12,268 bases of DNA from Temnopleurus reevesii. Its lineage: Eukaryota > Echinodermata > Echinoidea > Temnopleuroida > Temnopleuridae. Shown piece after piece: positions 1 through 8,810 of this stretch. Every line of letters starts with the position of its first letter. Position 1 is the stretch's first letter. Where the stretch lies: contig BQKZ01000899.1 in the NCBI GenBank assembly GCA_036244855.1, positions 52,502 to 64,769 of the forward strand, written 5' to 3'. Both the position numbers and the translations under genes were made by a program. The notes under the pieces are model-generated. The model was given only the letters and a program-made list of their open reading frames with translations, was not told the DNA's origin and searched no databases.

Positions 1-193
1 CCCCCCCCCCCCCCCCCCCCGCCCCTCAAAAGAAAAAAAAAAAAAAGATTCCACGTCATAAACTAGAAAACTCTATGATGTCAAAAAGCCTGTGCACTAA
101 TTATCAGATGTTTATTCGAGAGAGGGCGCTAGATACACTTTCTCATTGGAGAAGATTGTCCGTGATCAATGATCACAATTTGATTTTAGATTG
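1..193. other. Left-edge low-complexity and unassigned DNA
   Basis: The window opens with a 20-base C run, then GCCCCTC and a stretch of nearly pure A (about 31-46). The rest to 193 is ordinary AT-rich sequence with no coding signal I can support. The C run at the very start may mark a contig edge or a microsatellite that was hard to assemble. Confidence 0.6.
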
Positions 194-1286
194 CTAAAGG
201 TATGGTCACACCGGCCGAGCGGAGCCTTGGCGGTCCTTTAGCGGAGACAAAAATTCATTACCGCTCGTAACCGTTCGCCATCGCTAAACATACGTTGGCA
301 TCCACTAGCGCACCGCTGGATCAGCTCTCCAATCTGTCATAGTCCCTAGTTTCGCTCAAAATGCAAAAGGTTTTGAGCCGCACAAAAGATTGCGATCGAT
401 AAGGAGAGGGCAATTTCCGTTCTGGCAAAGTTCACCACCGCTAAAACACCGCCCAGGCACCGCTAGACGCAAGTTTGTGGCCGCTTGGATCCGCTCGGTC
501 AACGCATGCAGAGCAACATCATGCACATGCGTGCTTTGGTTCGCCGGAAGTTTAACCCAAAAGCCATGCCCCACTTTGGGCCGTCTTTGAAAAGATGATT
601 CTGTACATTGGTTAGGGATCCGAGGATTGAATGGAATTTTTTTCTTTGAGTTCCATTGTGTGAAGTACACTGCGTAGCACCTGGGAAATATTCCAGCTGC
701 CACGACAGTGCATTCACACAAGAGAAATTCAAAGTGATTAAAATTCCGTTGCGCTATATGCGATTGCTTTGTTGTTTGGGGTCTCAGTCATGTCAGTGGG
801 AAGCAATGCAGATTTCTGCGTTGGCCTAGCGGAGCCAAGCGTCCGCTAACCACCGTATAGCGGTACCAGGGCAGTGCGGGAGCGGCCATGAACTTTGCCA
901 GAGCGGTAAGTCACCTCGCTTCTTTCCGCTCGCAATATTTTGTGCAGCTCAAAACATTCAGAGCGGTAGGAGGGACCATAAGCGGTGGTCGAGCGGAAAC
1001 CTGCGTTGACTTAGCGAAGGCGAACTTATGTTAAACGGCGGTGAACGGTTACGAGCGGTGATGAATTCTTGTCACCGCCCATGACAGCTATTTAGCACCG
1101 CCCATCCGATATGACCAGGCTATAGAAAAAGCGGTGTTAGATGGGCGGAGGTAAGCGTTTTACAAAAGAGATCAATTGTTCTACCCACTTTGTGAGCGGT
1201 GACGAGCGTTGCCGAAATTAAATCCCCAATTCCTTCCGCTAAAGGACCGCTAAAGCTCCGCTCGGCCGGTGTGACCACACCTTTAG
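194..1286. mobile_element. Non-autonomous foldback DNA transposon with long imperfect inverted arms
   Basis: The two ends are inverted copies. 194-245 matches the reverse complement of 1235-1286 with about three mismatches over 52 bases, starting CTAAAGGT(A/G)TGGTCACACC. Further blocks also pair: roughly 242-320 with 1000-1077, a short core around 370-395 with 930-955, and about 414-506 with 807-902. The arms therefore cover most of the element around a central part at about 507-806. The right arm carries some 155 extra bases (about 1078-1234). GCGGT/ACCGC motifs recur throughout. TA dinucleotides at 195-196 and 1284-1285 could be a TA target duplication, but the call is ambiguous because the surrounding bases are palindromic. 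No transposase frame is present, so it would depend on a related autonomous element. The superfamily is not clear from the ends. Confidence 0.8.
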
Positions 1287-2261
1287 ATATTTCCGCAAAA
1301 GAAATTCTCATTATGTGATAATTCGTGGATCGTCAAAACGTTTTTAAGAATTTGCCTTTATGAAGCAAATTGTCTGTCTCTGAGATATAATTTGCTTTTC
1401 AAATGAAAACAAGTGCTTGGTTTCAATTTATAACCTGAAAGCAGAGCTGCTGACACTCCCTTTCGAGAGTGGGACACTTCTTTATTGTGGGGAGAAAGTA
1501 GATGAAAGCCCCTATCTAGGGGGGGGGGGGGGGGGGGGGCGGTGTCCGCGTATGGATTTGTATAGGCCTAATAAACCCTTCTAGTTGAAAATGTTCGATG
1601 GAATTCGTTTGTTTAAATAAAACAGCAATCGGAGGCAATCACATTTTTTTTAAAGCCCGCAATATCCATGTAACTATTAAAATAATAACTACACTCGTAA
1701 AGCCCTTAACACTGTTTTTGTTTTGTTTATGATAACCCAAGAAGTTATTCATTATACATAATATCTTATCATGTAAGTTTTAGAGAAGTCCAACGTTGGG
1801 ATTTAAAAAAATAATCTACATGGGTGGAGTAAGCGGAATAAAAAAAATCTATAAAATATTATACTGCACAAAATACACAGGCGCATAATTGCTCGCAGTA
1901 ACACTGAGAGCATCCTTTTGTGTGTACTACATGCGCCCCTCTCATAAGTACGCTATACATTCGTCCCTTTTGGAACTATTCAATATATAAAATCGCACCT
2001 TTTCATGAGGATGGAACATATTGCCTTCGAGTGCGATATTTCATAAAATAAAAAAAGTGGCAGCGGTGGGATTCCAGCCCACACCATGCTGAGGGATTGC
2101 TTCATTCGCAGATCAACTCTATATTTCGACTGATTCGTGTTAGACATCAAACATCGACTCCGTATAGAGAACCATAGAAACGCATTTCCCGTTAAAAAAA
2201 AGGGGGGGGGGAACAAAAAGTCTGTCAAAGTATTTTGATCAGATCTAGGATAACGAAAGAG
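1287..2261. other. Unassigned AT-rich intergenic DNA
   Basis: I see no convincing exon here. The stretch holds a 21-base G run at 1519-1539, a 10-base G run near 2202-2211 and several A runs. On the minus strand, about 2054-2115, the bases read GGCTGGAATCC followed by CACCGCTGCCAC. This resembles a tRNA B box and the tail of a tRNA-like sequence, but no full cloverleaf can be drawn. It resembles the plus-strand tRNA-like head at 2262. Confidence 0.5.
1519..1539. repeat. Poly-G run of 21 bases
   Basis: This is an uninterrupted G tract. Such runs are prone to length error in sequencing and can form G-quadruplex structures. No function is assigned. Confidence 0.95.
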
Positions 2262-2487
2262 CGGATAAATAGCGTAGTCGGTAGATCGTCTGGATTGGAG
2301 TCAAACGATCCTTTATGGCTTGGGTTGGAATCCTACAACTTCCACTCTTGAGATACTTTATAAAGATAGCGCATATACGCTACATGCAAAATTGAAATGG
2401 TGCAAGGTTGTACTTTTTTTCTCTCAGTGTATGATTATAAATGAAAAATACACTGTACTACACTGTATTCATTATTATTATTATTTT
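2262..2487 (+). repeat. Probable degenerate tRNA-derived SINE
   Basis: TAGCGTAGTCGG near 2269-2280 fits the RNA polymerase III A-box consensus TRGCNNAGYNGG. GGTTGGAATCC near 2324-2334 is a B box with one change. Between them GATCGT and ACGATC can pair as a stem. The acceptor and T stems are poor, so this is not a working tRNA gene. A body with no recognisable domain follows and ends in CATTATTATTATTATT at about 2470-2485, the same kind of ATT tail as the better SINE at 5556. The boundaries are estimates and no target duplication is clear. Confidence 0.4.
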
Positions 2488-2680
2488 TTAATATTAGTCA
2501 TTATTTTTTCCTTCTCATCATTCTTGATTTCTTTTTTTAAATTTCAGTCAACTCTGAAAGAGAGTTATCGATTAGGCACCAAATGTTTTCCACCGTTGGT
2601 TTAACAATGGTCCAATTTGAACGTTCTAGCATACCCTTTTCATGAAATAACAAAAAGTGAATCTATTCATGGGGCTTATT

Positions 2681-2898
2681 AAAAAAAAAGAAGAAGAAGA
2701 CGACGAAGAAGAAGACGACGAATAAGAAGAGAAAGAAGAAGAAGAAGGAGAAGAAGAAGAAGGGAAGAAGAAGAGGAGGAGGGGGAAAATGAGGAGGACG
2801 AGGAAGAGGATGAGGAGAAGGAGGAAGAAGAATATAAGAAGAGGAGGAATCAGAAGAAGAAAACAAATAAAAAAGAAGATACATAAAAGAGAGAATAA
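2681..2898. repeat. Purine-rich GAA/GGA trinucleotide tract
   Basis: About 200 bases are almost all A and G on the plus strand, made of interleaved GAA, GAG, GAC and AGA triplets. This produces long but meaningless open frames: Lys/Arg/Glu-rich on plus and Ser/Phe/Leu-rich on minus. Homopurine tracts of this length can form triplex (H-DNA). It lies roughly 450 bases upstream of the laminin-like start codon, so an effect on chromatin is conceivable but not shown. Confidence 0.85.
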
Positions 2899-3010
2899 TA
2901 ATACCAACTACGAAGGAAAAGATCTATATCTGATTTCCCCTCAAAATATATTAAATATATCAAACATTAGAAGAGTTACAACACGAAGGATATATCAGAA
3001 CAAAAGCTAA

Positions 3011-3347
3011 AAAAATCAAAGCTGACAAAATGATCTTCACTGGAATTCTTTTACATTGAATGGTTTGGCAATTCTAAATGGAATGGGACTATTTTACGTT
3101 TGCACGTAGTCTTGTCTAATAAGATGTTGTACGTGCACAAAGTTACAAAACTTTATCTAGCAGCGACTATTCCACACAGCGGATAAGTCCACCCATTCAC
3201 CCCAAAGACCATACACGGTACCGTTTGCATTGGAGGTAGCGGTGCGATACGTCCAATTCCAGGGGTACGTTTGTACGCGGTTTGGTTTCTGAGGCAGGTG
3301 GATTTACGCTGTATCCGAAAAGTTCCTAGGAACTTTCCAAAGACATC
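3011..3347 (+). promoter_or_regulatory. Presumed 5' flank and leader of the laminin-like gene
   Basis: This is the stretch directly upstream of the laminin-like start codon. From about 3170 it becomes richer in GC and CpG (several CG dinucleotides between 3175 and 3315) than the sequence to its left, as expected near a transcription start. No clear TATA box can be placed. An imperfect inverted pair, TTGCACGTA near 3100 and TACGTGCA near 3131, could form a small hairpin. The transcription start cannot be fixed by eye. Confidence 0.35.
3319..3336. promoter_or_regulatory. Perfect 18-bp palindrome in the laminin leader
   Basis: AAAGTTCCTAGGAACTTT is identical to its reverse complement and ends 11 bases before the ATG. 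It contains TTC-N4-GAA, a spacing known for STAT6-type sites. The overlapping GGAACTTTCC resembles a kappaB site with one departure from consensus. In RNA it could fold into a hairpin just before the start codon. Function is inferred only. Confidence 0.4.
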
Positions 3348-3714
3348 ATGAAGTTCTTCATGTTAATTCTTGGAGCAGTGGCATTTTGCCATGCCAACGA
3401 GAATTCTGTGCCTTGCTACGACAGTCTCTCGAGGCCCCAGCGATGTGTTCCCGAGTTTGAAAACGCTGCTTTTAACGTGAGCGTGGAGGCGACGAATACC
3501 TGTGGGGAATACCTCGACACCAGGTACTGCAAGCAGACCGGTGTGCGAGCCCGGGGCCGTGGGCAGTGGCCTTGTTACCTTTGCCGGGCTGGCTCGCACC
3601 CCGCCCGATTTCTCACGGATTTTCACAGCGAGGAGCGAATGACGAGATGGCAAAGTGACACCATGTTTGAAGACATCCAGTACCCAAACTCAGTCAACCT
3701 CACCATACATCTTG
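3348..3714 (+). CDS. Laminin subunit gamma-like, first coding exon (partial)
   Basis: This exon encodes the N-terminus of a secreted basement-membrane laminin chain. Residues 1-16 form a signal peptide (hydrophobic [11 protein letters not shown], likely cut after CHA). Residues from about 21 match the start of the LN (laminin N-terminal) domain that drives laminin network polymerisation. The stretch [16 protein letters not shown], followed by ATNTCG, is characteristic of laminin gamma chains. Later landmarks are CYLC (76-79), FLTDF, WQSDTM and [13 protein letters not shown]. Mature cysteines lie at 23, 33, 52, 61, 76 and 79, with N-glycosylation sites at N43 and N117. The ATG has a purine at -3. 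The exon gives 122 codons plus one base and ends at G|GTATGT, a good donor splitting the glycine codon; the frame stops seven codons further on if unspliced. Netrins share this domain but match less well. The rest of the gene is outside the window or not recognised. Confidence 0.88.
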
Positions 3715-3737
3715 GTATGTACCTCCAACAATTATAA

Positions 3738-4560
3738 AACTTTTATGGTTGCATTGATAATCTATGTTTATACAGTAATCTATTAAATCGACATAGCAAC
3801 TATTAAGAACAACACAAGGGGATCATTAGGCATAACAAGAAAATAAAGGAAGACAAAGTTGTCAAACTATCTTTAAATTTTTTACAAAATCAGAAAGTAA
3901 AAAGTGAAAAGCATTTCTTGTGGCAAGATTTCCATGTACCACCCAGCTAAACAAACTGATAACAGGTCGGTGTCTTTGAAAGAAATATCCATGGTTCCAA
4001 AAGACCCCAAATAATGAAAATATGAGGGAGGAATGTTAACAAAATATTTGAAATCATGATTTTTATGTAGAAGAATGCTAAAATTATGATATTTAGTCAC
4101 CAAAAATATTAACACAGTTGGCTGAAAACATTAGCACACTGCATGGGTATCTTGCAGAATCCTTTACACACTGCACCATTGGCATTAGAGCTGTTTGAAA
4201 AACCTTCATTGAATCTACAGCTACGTATTTAAATGTAGAAGAGGCTGCCGAAAACTGTTTAAAATACATGTATATGATTAATGTTTTGAACTGTGCATTA
4301 CCAGGTGCATTCTTTTACATTTTAGGGTTTACAGAAGGAAGAATTTACCTTTATAATATTATTTTAAGGAATTTGGACCATTGCTAAGATTGTTTGCACA
4401 GTGTTTAACTTCCATACATTGTATAAACCATTATTCTTAGTACTGTACATTAAAAAAAAGACTTTTATGCTAGGTGATATAATAAGAAATTATGTCCATT
4501 CATTTATCAATGTGTGCATCAATGTAAGAATATGCTGTACATTAATATTGTGGTATTCAA
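3738..4560. other. Intronic AT-rich DNA, nothing recognised
   Basis: I see no exon with a convincing domain, no structured RNA and no clear repeat. Open frames are short and begin in arbitrary places. Confidence 0.5.
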
Positions 4561-4563
4561 TAT

Positions 4564-4637
4564 GAAAGGGAGGGAGAGGGAGAGAAAGAGGGAAAGAAAA
4601 GAGAGAAAGAGAGCAAGAAAAGAGAGAAAGAGAACAG
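4564..4637. repeat. GA-rich purine tract
   Basis: An irregular (GAGA/GGGA/GAAA) tract of about 74 bases contains only two or three pyrimidines. It explains the spurious Ser/Leu/Phe-rich minus-strand frame over it. Confidence 0.85.
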
Positions 4638-4654
4638 AATACATTGTAGGTGTC

Positions 4655-4669
4655 TGACCTGAAAGGTCA
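4655..4669. promoter_or_regulatory. Everted nuclear-receptor half-sites (TGACCT-gaa-AGGTCA)
   Basis: Two perfect AGGTCA half-sites point away from each other with a 3-base spacer, immediately after a GA tract. Nuclear receptors bind pairs of this half-site in several orientations. A 12-base match can occur by chance, so binding is a guess. Confidence 0.25.
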
Positions 4670-5555
4670 TATGTAGCCGTGACATTAACAGACATGTCAA
4701 TCATTTGGAATGCTATAGAGAGGAACATAAGGCCTACAGTATATTGCAGAAAATATTATCAAAATCAACTATGAAGTTATACCAAATCAAGTAAGAAAAG
4801 TTCCAATAGCTATTAAAGAAAGATATTGTATTAAATTTTGCTCAGAGATGGTACAGATCTTGATTTATAAAATGGACCCTTAAATTTCCTGCTCTTAGAT
4901 TGACCACAGATAGCTCGAAAATGTGTCTCACAATTCGGTCTTTTACCATAACAATGCATGTAATTATGTACAAAGTTTTTTTTATTTGGATTTGTGAGGA
5001 AATATCACTTCACAAAACAATTCACGAATGAGCTACACCTGTACAGTGTATATATACACAATATTCACAGGAAATGGATAGGACATTGTTTTCTGTCTAA
5101 ACATGTAGTAGCCTAGACACAATGTATTGATTTAAGATAGGAATCAAATATTATGAAAACAACAATCTCAGGAAATCTAGTAACTGTGTTTGACAATAAT
5201 GGCCTTTTCCGCTTCCATCCCCACCTACATGTAAATGGGTTCATTCCCAGCTCTTTTTCCCATTAAATTGTGAGTACAATCGCTCAATTACTTTTGTAAT
5301 TGGCACTACTTATCACCTAGTAATGACTTAGGCTATAATCTCTTCATTACCTCAAAAGCTAGACATTAACTGTCTGCTTTTAAATACTGCTTGGTGGATT
5401 GGAAGAAGCATCAAGATATTGTATGACGGGATCATTTTATTATATTTTTTACTCTGCCTAGTCTAGGATGAATTTCCAAAAATGTTCCAGAAAAAAATTT
5501 GATCACAAATTTGCAATGACTCCCCCTTCTGTGTGTCACTTATTACATTTTTACT
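4670..5555. other. Intronic AT-rich DNA
   Basis: No coding or RNA feature is supported. A small perfect hairpin lies at 5285-5302 (CAATTAC-TTTT-GTAATTG). Nothing else stands out. Confidence 0.5.
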
Positions 5556-5849
5556 TAACGCCGTGGTGTGGTGGTCATGATTCTCGCCTTTCAACTAGAG
5601 AGTCGTACAGTTCGAGTCCCACCCAGGGCGTTAATTTCCTTCAGCAAGAAATTCATCCACATTGTGCTACACTCAACCCAGGTGAGGTGAATGGGTACCT
5701 GGTAGGAATATTTATTCCTTGACACGCCAAGTGCGCTGCATGGTGGCTGCCGGGCTAAAGCCAGGGTAATAATGCTGCAATTTTAGAGAGCTTAGGGAAT
5801 TCTTATGAAGAGTTGATAAGCGCTATATAAAAGCCGTTCATTATTATTA
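5556..5849 (+). repeat. tRNA-derived SINE with ATT tail
   Basis: The head (5556-5633) is tRNA-like. TAACGCC at 5556-5562 pairs perfectly with GGCGTTA at 5627-5633 as an acceptor stem. An A-box-like TGGTGTGGTGG lies inside, and GTTCGAGTCCC is a near-perfect B box at 5610-5620. The T stem is decayed, so it is a retroposon head and not a tRNA gene. The body (about 5640-5760) contains CCCAGGTGAGGTGAATGGG, which I associate with SINE central regions of marine invertebrates; the family name is uncertain. The 3' part reads GCGCTATATAAAAGCC then CATTATTATTA. A TTAC-type repeat follows. Transcription would be by RNA polymerase III from the internal boxes, and mobilisation would rely on a LINE recognising the tail. 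Confidence 0.75.
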
Positions 5850-5883
5850 ACTTACTTTACTTACTTACTTACTTTACTTTACT
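5850..5883. repeat. (CTTA/TTTAC)n simple repeat
   Basis: A short run of CTTA and CTTTA units directly follows the SINE tail. It may have been seeded by the insertion. Confidence 0.8.
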
Positions 5884-7248
5884 CCAACGATGCTTGTAGG
5901 ACTAATGCCTGTATATCGATCCGTGGAGGTTATGTAGATGTGTGCGTTCCATCAGTTTCCTTAGGGATGATGCAATGGTGTAGGCTTCTATTGTAACATT
6001 TTAAACTTGGTCATTGCAGAAGGCACCGTCCCCCCAAAATTTGTCTAGCCTTGTTTTGAAGGAATTTAACGATTAACGTTGTTAACCAACAAAATGAAAG
6101 AGGGGGAAATATGAATCTTAAAGGATTTATTTTGAATTTTTATGCTCTCAGTCCATTCAGATCTTAATTGGTCTACATTTACATCTATATATGCCCCTTT
6201 GTCTGGCACAAGACAATGGAAAAATAAAAAGAATGCCATCCTATATTTCATTACATGAATCTATTGTGGGAAAAAGCAGAAAGGTTGGAAAATAATCAGA
6301 TAATTCGTGGGGTTCTTCACATTACAAAGTAGCCACAAATTGTATTGGTGATATGGCTTTCGTTTCCTGTAGTTTAGCTGTCTGAATATACTACAATGCC
6401 CATTTCCTACTTCATTCAAATAATTTATGAAATAATTGATAAACATGCAAATCCACTCACATTTGCAAATCATATAATGACAAAAAGCAAAAATTAATCT
6501 ATTAATTACAAATGTTTTGCACTGTAAATCTCTGTCCCTAAACTTTGTAATCACATATTTTGTTGATATTTCATTGATTTTTATCTCAAATGTGAACAGG
6601 TAACTTTACAAAGTCGATTTGGTCTCGCAAACTTGTTTAGTCTACTTAGCAGAGTTTCCGTTAGGTGGGCAATAATAGCAGTAATATTCATGTCTGTCTG
6701 AAAGCTATACTTCCTCTCATCCTGGCTGCAAAAACTATCCCAGTCTCTTGCACTTTTCCCTGGTAAACCCAAGCTCAGTAGTGTGGCAATGCATCCTTTG
6801 CTACCTGTTATTACTGTAAAAGCTCAGATGGTCCAGTGATTGCTTTGTTTTCCAATTGCTCTGTGTTGTATAGTGATGAGAGGTGTGCAAAGAATTGTGG
6901 CAGGTACAGTGTAGTTTGACAAAAATCATAGATGCCAACCAAATACCTGTACCATATTGCAGTTCAGTTGAACAAAAATGAGAAAAACCTAACAATTTCT
7001 AACATACTCTTAGGCAATCAGTTATGAAGGCCTTAAATTCATATGAAAAGGTACTGCATGCATATTGCAGAGCATTTGGTATTTCTGCATATTATTTCCC
7101 TTTTTTTTTGTTGAAAAATGGTATAAAAATAAACAGAGGACACTTTTTTTCTGAGCATGGAGATACAAATTTGTGCACTGTTCATGTATGTACCTGTCAA
7201 CCAAGACAAAACGAAATCAATCAATCCATAGAATTTTCTAATTCTTTT
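5884..7248. other. Intronic DNA with one unassigned open frame
   Basis: Mostly AT-rich sequence with no recognised domain. The one stretch that reads like protein is on the minus strand between 6823 and 6581 and is listed separately. Other frames here are short and rich in Phe, Ile and Lys, as chance frames in AT-rich DNA are. Confidence 0.45.
6581..6804 (-). other. Possible terminal exon or relic ORF, no recognised family
   Basis: The minus strand is open from after a TGA at 6824-6826 to a TAA at 6581-6583. A possible acceptor (AACAG before 6804) would begin it. The peptide has mixed composition (for example GLPGKSARDWDSF, then DERKYSFQTDMNI, then LTETLLSRLNKFARP) and is less skewed than the surrounding AT-rich chance frames. 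I do not recognise a family. It is not an obvious continuation of the oxidase exon at 8302, since the expected GGR motif is missing. It may be chance or a decayed mobile-element gene. Confidence 0.2.
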
Positions 7249-7422
7249 GGGCTGTTGCTCAAAATCAATTGCAAATCAACTGCAACTTTGCAAACTGTAA
7301 CACACATTTTCATTCGTGCACAGTATGTGCATTTAACAAGACGCGCATGAAACAATGATTTTGATTTGCGCATTCAGATCAACTGCAACTTGCGATCAAT
7401 TGCAACTTTTGAACAACACCCC
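7249..7422. mobile_element. Small hairpin MITE with GGGNTGTTG termini
   Basis: GGGCTGTTGCTCAAAA at the left end and the reverse complement of the right end, GGGGTGTTGTTCAAAA, differ at two of 16 bases. Just inside, both ends carry ATCAAYTGCAACTT-type repeats (near 7272-7288 and 7378-7408) in the same direction. At about 174 bases with no coding capacity, it fits a miniature inverted-repeat element. No secure target duplication is seen and the superfamily is unknown. Confidence 0.5.
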
Positions 7423-8301
7423 CTTTGTGTCTTCAGTTATATGTACCCCAAGATTTTTGTAGAGAATGTTTGAATCAAAACGGCTTTGCAAGGAGATGGG
7501 TGTGATGCATGCCTGTCTGAAAGTATGCATGTACAGTGTAGTAAAATACAAACTTTGAAAAGGATAGGTCGATAGGTTACATGTTACTCAAGAAAAAAAC
7601 AGAAGACACATGATGTAGAAAAGTCATTCTTTTCAAGATGGAATAGATGGCCACAAACTCTCGACAATGTCTGTCTGTATTCCTACAACTGACTGGACAC
7701 TGTACCCTTAAAAAGCACAAAGAACCACCACTTTTGACCAACAAATTGAGAGACAAATAGATTCACTGTCCCTTTCTCATGGACCCACCACAAACCCCCC
7801 TTTCCCCCACCCTCCACCAATACAAATTTGTATATGAAAAGAAGGTGAGGGATAAAGGGTTTCCTCTTTTCTTTGTATACCCTCTCAGTGACCAGCTCAT
7901 GCAGAACAAGGCGATGAGCTTTGTGCATGTCCTACATGTATAAAAGGCAAAGAAAGATCACGCCGCTGTTCCTATTTTAGAATGCATGTGCTTTGGGCTA
8001 TGTGATGTACATGTGTATCCCAATTCAGAATTCTGTTGTTACATCAAANGAGCGCAATAGCCAATAAAAACTAGAATACAGCGTAAATACCATGGCGATA
8101 TGTCGTGTCGAGTGTCGGTGTGGTGGGGCCTTTATACGTGAATGGCTAGGAGAACAGGTATGGCTATTTATCTGTAGCCTTATTCACTTTAATTTCTACC
8201 TCATGCATATTCCAGAACGATTGGCATCTGTGGATTATGACAAACAGCTTACTTATCTCTACGATGGGGCTTTCATACAACATGTTCTTAAAAAATTTTA
8301 C
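7423..8301. other. Intronic DNA with one ambiguous base
   Basis: No exon is supported. The sequence has an N at 8049. A plus-strand ATG at 8092 in good context (TACCATGG) begins a 22-codon frame ending at a possible donor, CAG|GTATGG near 8158. The peptide (several Cys, then FIREWLGEQ) matches nothing I know. Confidence 0.45.
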
Positions 8302-8430
8302 CTGATGCTTCGACAACTTGAACTCTGAGTCCACTTCTCTCTTTGAGCAGAAGGTGCGCTGCAATGAGGCCTCCCAGGCCACCTCCTACGATGACCACAT
8401 CATACACCTCACTCATCTTGTCTGTGGAAT
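8302..8430 (-). CDS. FAD-dependent amine oxidase-like, N-terminal coding exon (partial)
   Basis: On the minus strand the coding part runs from an ATG at 8416 down to 8302: 38 codons plus one base. The peptide starts MSEVYDVVIVGGGLGG and continues LIAAHLLLKERSG, then LRVQVVEAS. This is the first beta-alpha-beta unit of an FAD-binding Rossmann fold. The GxGxxG loop is at residues 11-16, and E36 ends the second strand, where it binds the FAD ribose. VVEAS followed by a split codon beginning G is where flavin monoamine oxidase-type proteins read (V/L)EA-x-(D)-RVGGR. The exon has a donor CAG|GTAAAA and an acceptor TTTCTTTCAG before 8430, leaving 14 bases of leader after the splice, so a noncoding first exon should lie at higher coordinates. 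Later exons, including the GGR motif, were not found. The exact family (monoamine oxidase, L-amino-acid oxidase or relative) is uncertain. It is too short for ordinary ORF calling. Confidence 0.75.
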
Positions 8431-8810
8431 CTGAAAGAAATTGATAAAAAATTATGAATTAGCAAGTCCAAATTTTGAATTTGACCTAGGAAATGATCAA
8501 TAGGTTCTCTCAAGCAACAATAGGCGATATAAAACGATATCCCACAATGTCAACAAATATCTTACACCTCGCTCTGAAAGAAATGAATAGTTCTCCTACA
8601 GGCTCTCAAGCAGAGTTTTAGGAGAGCTTAATTGGTACTTCATGTAGTAGGATCCAGGTTACAGGGCTTAATCGAAATCACTCTCCACAAAAGCATTTAA
8701 AAAGAGGAGCTTTAGGAGAGCATCGCTCTTACTCGCCTTAAATTTCAGTCCCTGTATTGAACCATTTGTTACAACAACTAAGTACTGCATATGTGATGTT
8801 CCAGTAATCT
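8431..8810. other. DNA upstream of the oxidase exon
   Basis: On the minus strand this would be intron between a noncoding first exon and the coding exon. TTAGGAGAGC occurs twice (near 8619 and 8711), suggesting an old repeat. I see no exon. Confidence 0.45.

Noticed and set aside
356..732. Open frames inside the foldback element
   Set aside because: They lie in the left arm and central part, overlap each other in different frames, and show no transposase motif.
2626..3010. Open frames rich in Ser/Phe/Leu (minus) and Arg/Lys (plus)
   Set aside because: They are produced by the purine trinucleotide tract and carry no domain.
3363..3653. Minus-strand open frame of 96 codons
   Set aside because: It is the antisense shadow of the laminin exon. 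The plus frame has a signal peptide, LN-domain motifs and a donor; the minus frame has none.
3348..3714. Netrin instead of laminin
   Set aside because: Netrins share the LN domain, but NAAFNV followed by ATNTCG, and NLTIHLG, fit laminin gamma chains better.
5556..5633. Functional tRNA gene
   Set aside because: The acceptor stem and B box are good, but the T stem does not pair and the sequence continues into a SINE body and tail.
8092..8328. Plus-strand gene starting at an ATG in good context
   Set aside because: No recognisable domain. Its second half runs antisense across the edge of the oxidase exon, and the possible short exon with a GTATGG donor has no support beyond the motif.
8164..8382. 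Minus-strand 72-codon open frame over the oxidase exon
   Set aside because: It is in a different frame from the FAD-binding peptide and reads across the donor into intron. The correct frame starts at 8416.
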